DNA from: Xenorhabdus indica
GTDB taxonomy: Bacteria; Pseudomonadota; Gammaproteobacteria; Enterobacterales; Enterobacteriaceae
Length of the DNA: 64,000 bases
NCBI RefSeq assembly: GCF_014467235.1
Contig: NZ_NKHP01000014.1
Coordinates: 1-64,000 of the forward strand
Direction: 5' to 3'
Shown here: positions 61,690 to 64,000 of the stretch, piece by piece
Numbering within the stretch: position 1 is the first letter of the stretch
How the letters are laid out: each line of letters opens with the position of its first letter
Position numbers and translations under genes: made by a program
Notes under the pieces: generated by a model
The model's input: only the letters and a program-made list of their open reading frames with translations
Told to the model about the DNA's origin: nothing
The model's database searches: none

Positions 61690-61868
61690 ATGATCCACCA
61701 GACTTTGGGAGGCGTTCAGGGAAGAGCTTCCGGACATCCTATTGATAAAATGGAAAAAGACACTGACCGTAATTTCTGGATGGGGCTGTAAGAATCTATG
61801 ATTATGATATCGTAGGGAAAATTATCAGCCATTGGCACGAATTGAAAGATGAAGAGTATGGTCAATGA
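61690..61868 (+). pseudogene. ClpP-like protease remnant
   Basis: From 61690 the frame MIHQTLGGVQGRAS matches ClpP 'MIHQPLGGYQGQAT'. After a deletion it continues as GHPIDKMEKDTDRNFWM, matching 'HTGQSLEQIERDTERDRFM', and after one frameshift at about 61785 as YDIVGKIIS, matching the ClpP C-terminus. The segment carrying the catalytic Ser lies upstream and is lost; the catalytic Asp region is gone too. Decayed copy of a ClpP paralogue. Confidence 0.75.
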
Positions 61869-61969
61869 TGGCTGTTTTATGACTTTGATAGGCTTATACC
61901 CTTCTTTATGAACGCATCACCGTTTGCAAAGGCTTCCGGGAATGTGTTTCCTTGTTGCCACGACTCAAG

Positions 61970-62186
61970 CTAATTATTCTGGGTTTTCTCCAACATCCAT
62001 ACAAAATCTTGTTTTGTGACAGGAACAAATCCAAATTTTTTATATAACCAACCCGCATCAGAAGTGACTAATGCCAAGTGCTAAAAATAATTGCGTAAGA
62101 TTATTGTGAACAAATTTCACATCAATTTTATTTTTATCTGTTGTGATCCAATATTCGTCACGTTTCCACTCCATCGCTTCTTTCAT
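61970..62186 (-). pseudogene. GNAT acetyltransferase remnant
   Basis: On the minus strand ATG 62186, with AAGGAAAAG upstream, starts MKEAMEWKRDEYWITTDKNK, typical of small GNAT enzymes, reading to '...FVHNNLTQLFLALGISHF'. After one frameshift the other frame reads LALVTSDAGWLYKKFGFVPV, the family's C-terminal signature, and then stops at 61970. The central acetyl-CoA-binding part is missing, so it is an internally deleted pseudogene. Confidence 0.72.
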
Positions 62187-62242
62187 CTTCTTTTCCTTTT
62201 CAGAAAAATTAGCTGTGCAAAGAAATTATCACAAAAACGCTT

Positions 62243-62268
62243 AAAAGAAAGCCACACAATGGTGTGGC
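62243..62268 (-). terminator. Rho-independent terminator of aqpZ
   Basis: On the minus strand GCCACAC, a four-base loop and GTGTGGC (62251-62268) are followed by TTTCTTTT (62250-62243), downstream of the aqpZ stop. Confidence 0.88.
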
Positions 62269-62295
62269 ATTTCAAAATATGAAAACCTCCATGAT

Positions 62296-62991
62296 TTACT
62301 CATTTTTTTGTAATAATCCGCGATATATCAAACCACCAATAATTCCCCCAATTAATGGAACCAACCAGAATAACCATAGCTGTTCTATAGCCCAGGTTCC
62401 CTGAAAAATCGCAACTGCTGTACTTCTTGCAGGGTTAACTGACGTATTTGTCACAGGTATGCTAATTAAATGGATCAAAGTTAATGCCAAACCAATTGCC
62501 AATGGCGCGAATTTCGTTGGCGCATTTTTATCTGTCGCGCCAAAAATGACGATCAAGAAAAATGCTGTTAACACCAATTCAATGATAATTGCAGATTGTA
62601 ATGAAAATCCCCCAGGAGAATGCTCCCCATAACCGTTAGATGCAAATCCACTCTCTGTTGCATTAAAGCCACTTTGACCACTGGCAATCAGATAAAGTAC
62701 CGCAGCGGCTGCAATTCCTCCAATTACCTGAACAATAATATAAGGAATAACATCCTTAGCTGAAATACGCCCACCAGCAAATAATCCCAATGTCACAGCC
62801 GGATTAAAGTGCCCCCCGGAAATATGACCAACAGCATATGCCATTGTCACAACAGTTAAACCAAAAGCTAGAGATACTCCTACAAAACCTATCCCTGTCT
62901 GTGGAAATGCCGCAGCTAAAACAGCGCTTCCACACCCTCCAAATACTAACCAAAACGTTCCGAATAACTCCGCTGATAATTTTTTAAACAT
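62296..62991 (-). CDS. aqpZ: Aquaporin Z
   Basis: Inner-membrane water channel. From ATG 62991 ([14 protein letters not shown]) it has 231 residues, the E. coli length; the open frame starts 15 bases earlier at TTG. Six membrane segments with both NPA boxes, '[12 protein letters not shown]' near residue 60 and '[18 protein letters not shown]' near 185, and the water-selective Arg after the second box. GAGG before the start. It stands alone, between the pseudogene debris and ecotin, with a terminator of its own. Confidence 0.97.
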   Translation of the reverse strand: MFKKLSAELFGTFWLVFGGCGSAVLAAAFPQTGIGFVGVSLAFGLTVVTMAYAVGHISGGHFNPAVTLGLFAGGRISAKDVIPYIIVQVIGGIAAAAVLYLIASGQSGFNATESGFASNGYGEHSPGGFSLQSAIIIELVLTAFFLIVIFGATDKNAPTKFAPLAIGLALTLIHLISIPVTNTSVNPARSTAVAIFQGTWAIEQLWLFWLVPLIGGIIGGLIYRGLLQKNE

Positions 62992-63234
62992 TCTATGAAT
63001 CCTCAATTATATTTGCATGAATGCAAAAGAATCCAAACAAAGTTTAGTTAGTATTTTTAAGTATGTGCAAGGAACTGTCAGCAGAAAATAAGTGATAGAA
63101 AAACATTACGAATAATGATTTTATAATTATCCAGATAGAAGATATCTGAATCTAATGGAAAGTAGGCAATAAGTCATTTACCATGATGAATAAATTAATC
63201 TGAGGTACACAACATTCATATTCAATACATAACA

Positions 63235-63263
63235 ACCTGAGTTTAATGATAATAAACTCAGGT
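63235..63263 (-). terminator. Hairpin after ecotin gene
   Basis: ACCTGAGTTTA (63235-63245) and TAAACTCAGGT (63253-63263) form an 11-bp stem with a seven-base loop, 23 bp after the ecotin stop on the minus strand. Confidence 0.75.
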
Positions 63264-63286
63264 CGCTGATTTATTTAATTAATAAT

Positions 63287-63760
63287 TTATTTCTCTACCG
63301 CGTTATTGATCTTATCTGACGCATGCCAAATACGGTATTTCACTTTCATGGTATCTGGTGTATATACTACAATTGGTAATTTACTGTTATAACGTACAGC
63401 TGCATCTTTTCCTAAATTCACCTGAACGAATTTCATAGTTTTCTTGCCATCAGGGCATGCCATCTTGGTTGAAATAGGACCCATGACCTTATCCAAAACG
63501 TAGTAATTATATCCCCACCCTTCCAGGGTTTTCGTTTCAAGCTTGCCGCCGAATGAATGATGATTACAATCCACCAACATATCCTTACCAATTATCAACT
63601 CCACCATATAATTATTTTCGTTCTTTTCAGGTGATAATGTAATCACACTGCGAACCATACCCTTTGAAGCTTCAGGATAAGGAGCTATATTTTCAAGTTT
63701 ATCAGCCTGAGCATAAACAGAAACAGCCATAGCAGCTAAAGCAAGTAGATACTTTTTCAT
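63287..63760 (-). CDS. eco: Ecotin, periplasmic serine protease inhibitor with P1 lysine
   Basis: A 157-residue precursor: signal peptide about residues 1-19 ([19 protein letters not shown]), then the ecotin dimer fold. Conserved: '[13 protein letters not shown]', '[29 protein letters not shown]' and '[22 protein letters not shown]'. The two cysteines of the disulfide are present (Cys65 and Cys102). The reactive-site loop reads ISTKMACP: P1 is Lys99 where E. coli ecotin has Met (STMMACP). Ecotins inhibit trypsin, chymotrypsin, elastase and coagulation-type proteases; a P1 Lys should favour trypsin-like proteases. GAGG precedes the ATG. Confidence 0.95.
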   Translation of the reverse strand: MKKYLLALAAMAVSVYAQADKLENIAPYPEASKGMVRSVITLSPEKNENNYMVELIIGKDMLVDCNHHSFGGKLETKTLEGWGYNYYVLDKVMGPISTKMACPDGKKTMKFVQVNLGKDAAVRYNSKLPIVVYTPDTMKVKYRIWHASDKINNAVEK

Positions 63761-64000
63761 TTTTCACCTCTTGATATGTTTAACAATGCAAGAGGATCAT
63801 AACAACGAAAATCCCTAAAGAAATTATGCTTTTTTGGCAAGGCACTGATTTTTACCACTATTCTTTTAGATAAAAGCAACTCTCTCGGATATAAAATAAA
63901 TTTACATTAACAATCAGAAAGATACATAGTTTCTACAAAATATTTTTTATGTGATATTTCTCAAATCTGATATTACAATGGGCTGCTACACTCATAGTGT

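Overview
The window is an AT-rich stretch of enterobacterial chromosome. Its housekeeping order (panC-panB-folK-pcnB-gluQ-dksA-sfsA // hrpB-mrcB ... hemL-erpA-btuF-mtnN-dgt, then barA // rlmD-relA-mazG-pyrG-eno, then sprT-metK // speA-speB) follows the Enterobacterales backbone. Three features point to the insect-pathogen group Photorhabdus/Xenorhabdus, Photorhabdus more likely: an isnA-isnB-glycosyltransferase operon of the rhabduscin type, an EntD/NgrA-like phosphopantetheinyl transferase, and a short interspersed repeat with TATACCC...GGGTATA ends. No rRNA, tRNA or CRISPR array was seen.

Layout. 1-7.7 kb is accessory: a partial gene, a ydcO/sutR-like divergent pair, acetolactate decarboxylase, an exported metallo-beta-lactamase-fold protein, soxR with a textbook SoxR promoter whose target is gone, and a decayed sulfonate/sulfone locus (ssuD-like remnant, intact sfnG, a 42-codon chimeric fragment after it). 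7.7-22.9 kb is the pan/pcnB/dksA/mrcB/hemL/btuF backbone, with a TauE/SafE permease between mrcB and hemL. 23-26 kb is an insertion between btuF and mtnN: two tandem 102-residue paralogous small proteins, a HemB-like protein that has lost one catalytic lysine and the metal-site cysteines, and a duplicated leader sequence. 26-40 kb is backbone (mtnN, dgt, a short barA, rlmD, relA, mazG, pyrG, eno) followed by a DASS anion transporter.

40-57.7 kb mixes metabolism and accessory genes: aldB-like dehydrogenase, a lipoprotein, sprT, metK with a candidate MetJ operator, speA, a GrpB-family gene, speB, a PEBP/YbhB protein, a Sua5/YrdC-like protein, a LysR regulator divergent from a plant/cyanobacterial-type leuC-leuD pair, a phosphopantetheinyl transferase, an IS630 remnant, a glutathione S-transferase and yceJ-yceI. 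57.7-61 kb is the isocyanide operon. 61-62.2 kb is gene graveyard (ClpP and GNAT remnants), and the window ends with aqpZ and an ecotin whose P1 residue is Lys instead of Met.

Together the genes describe core coenzyme (pantothenate, folate, haem, SAM), stringent-response (relA, dksA) and polyamine (speA, speB) functions, interrupted by patches for sulfur scavenging, secondary metabolism and host interaction. Several starts were moved from the longest open frame on ribosome-site and family-length grounds; the clearest is pcnB, which begins at an ATT codon as in E. coli.
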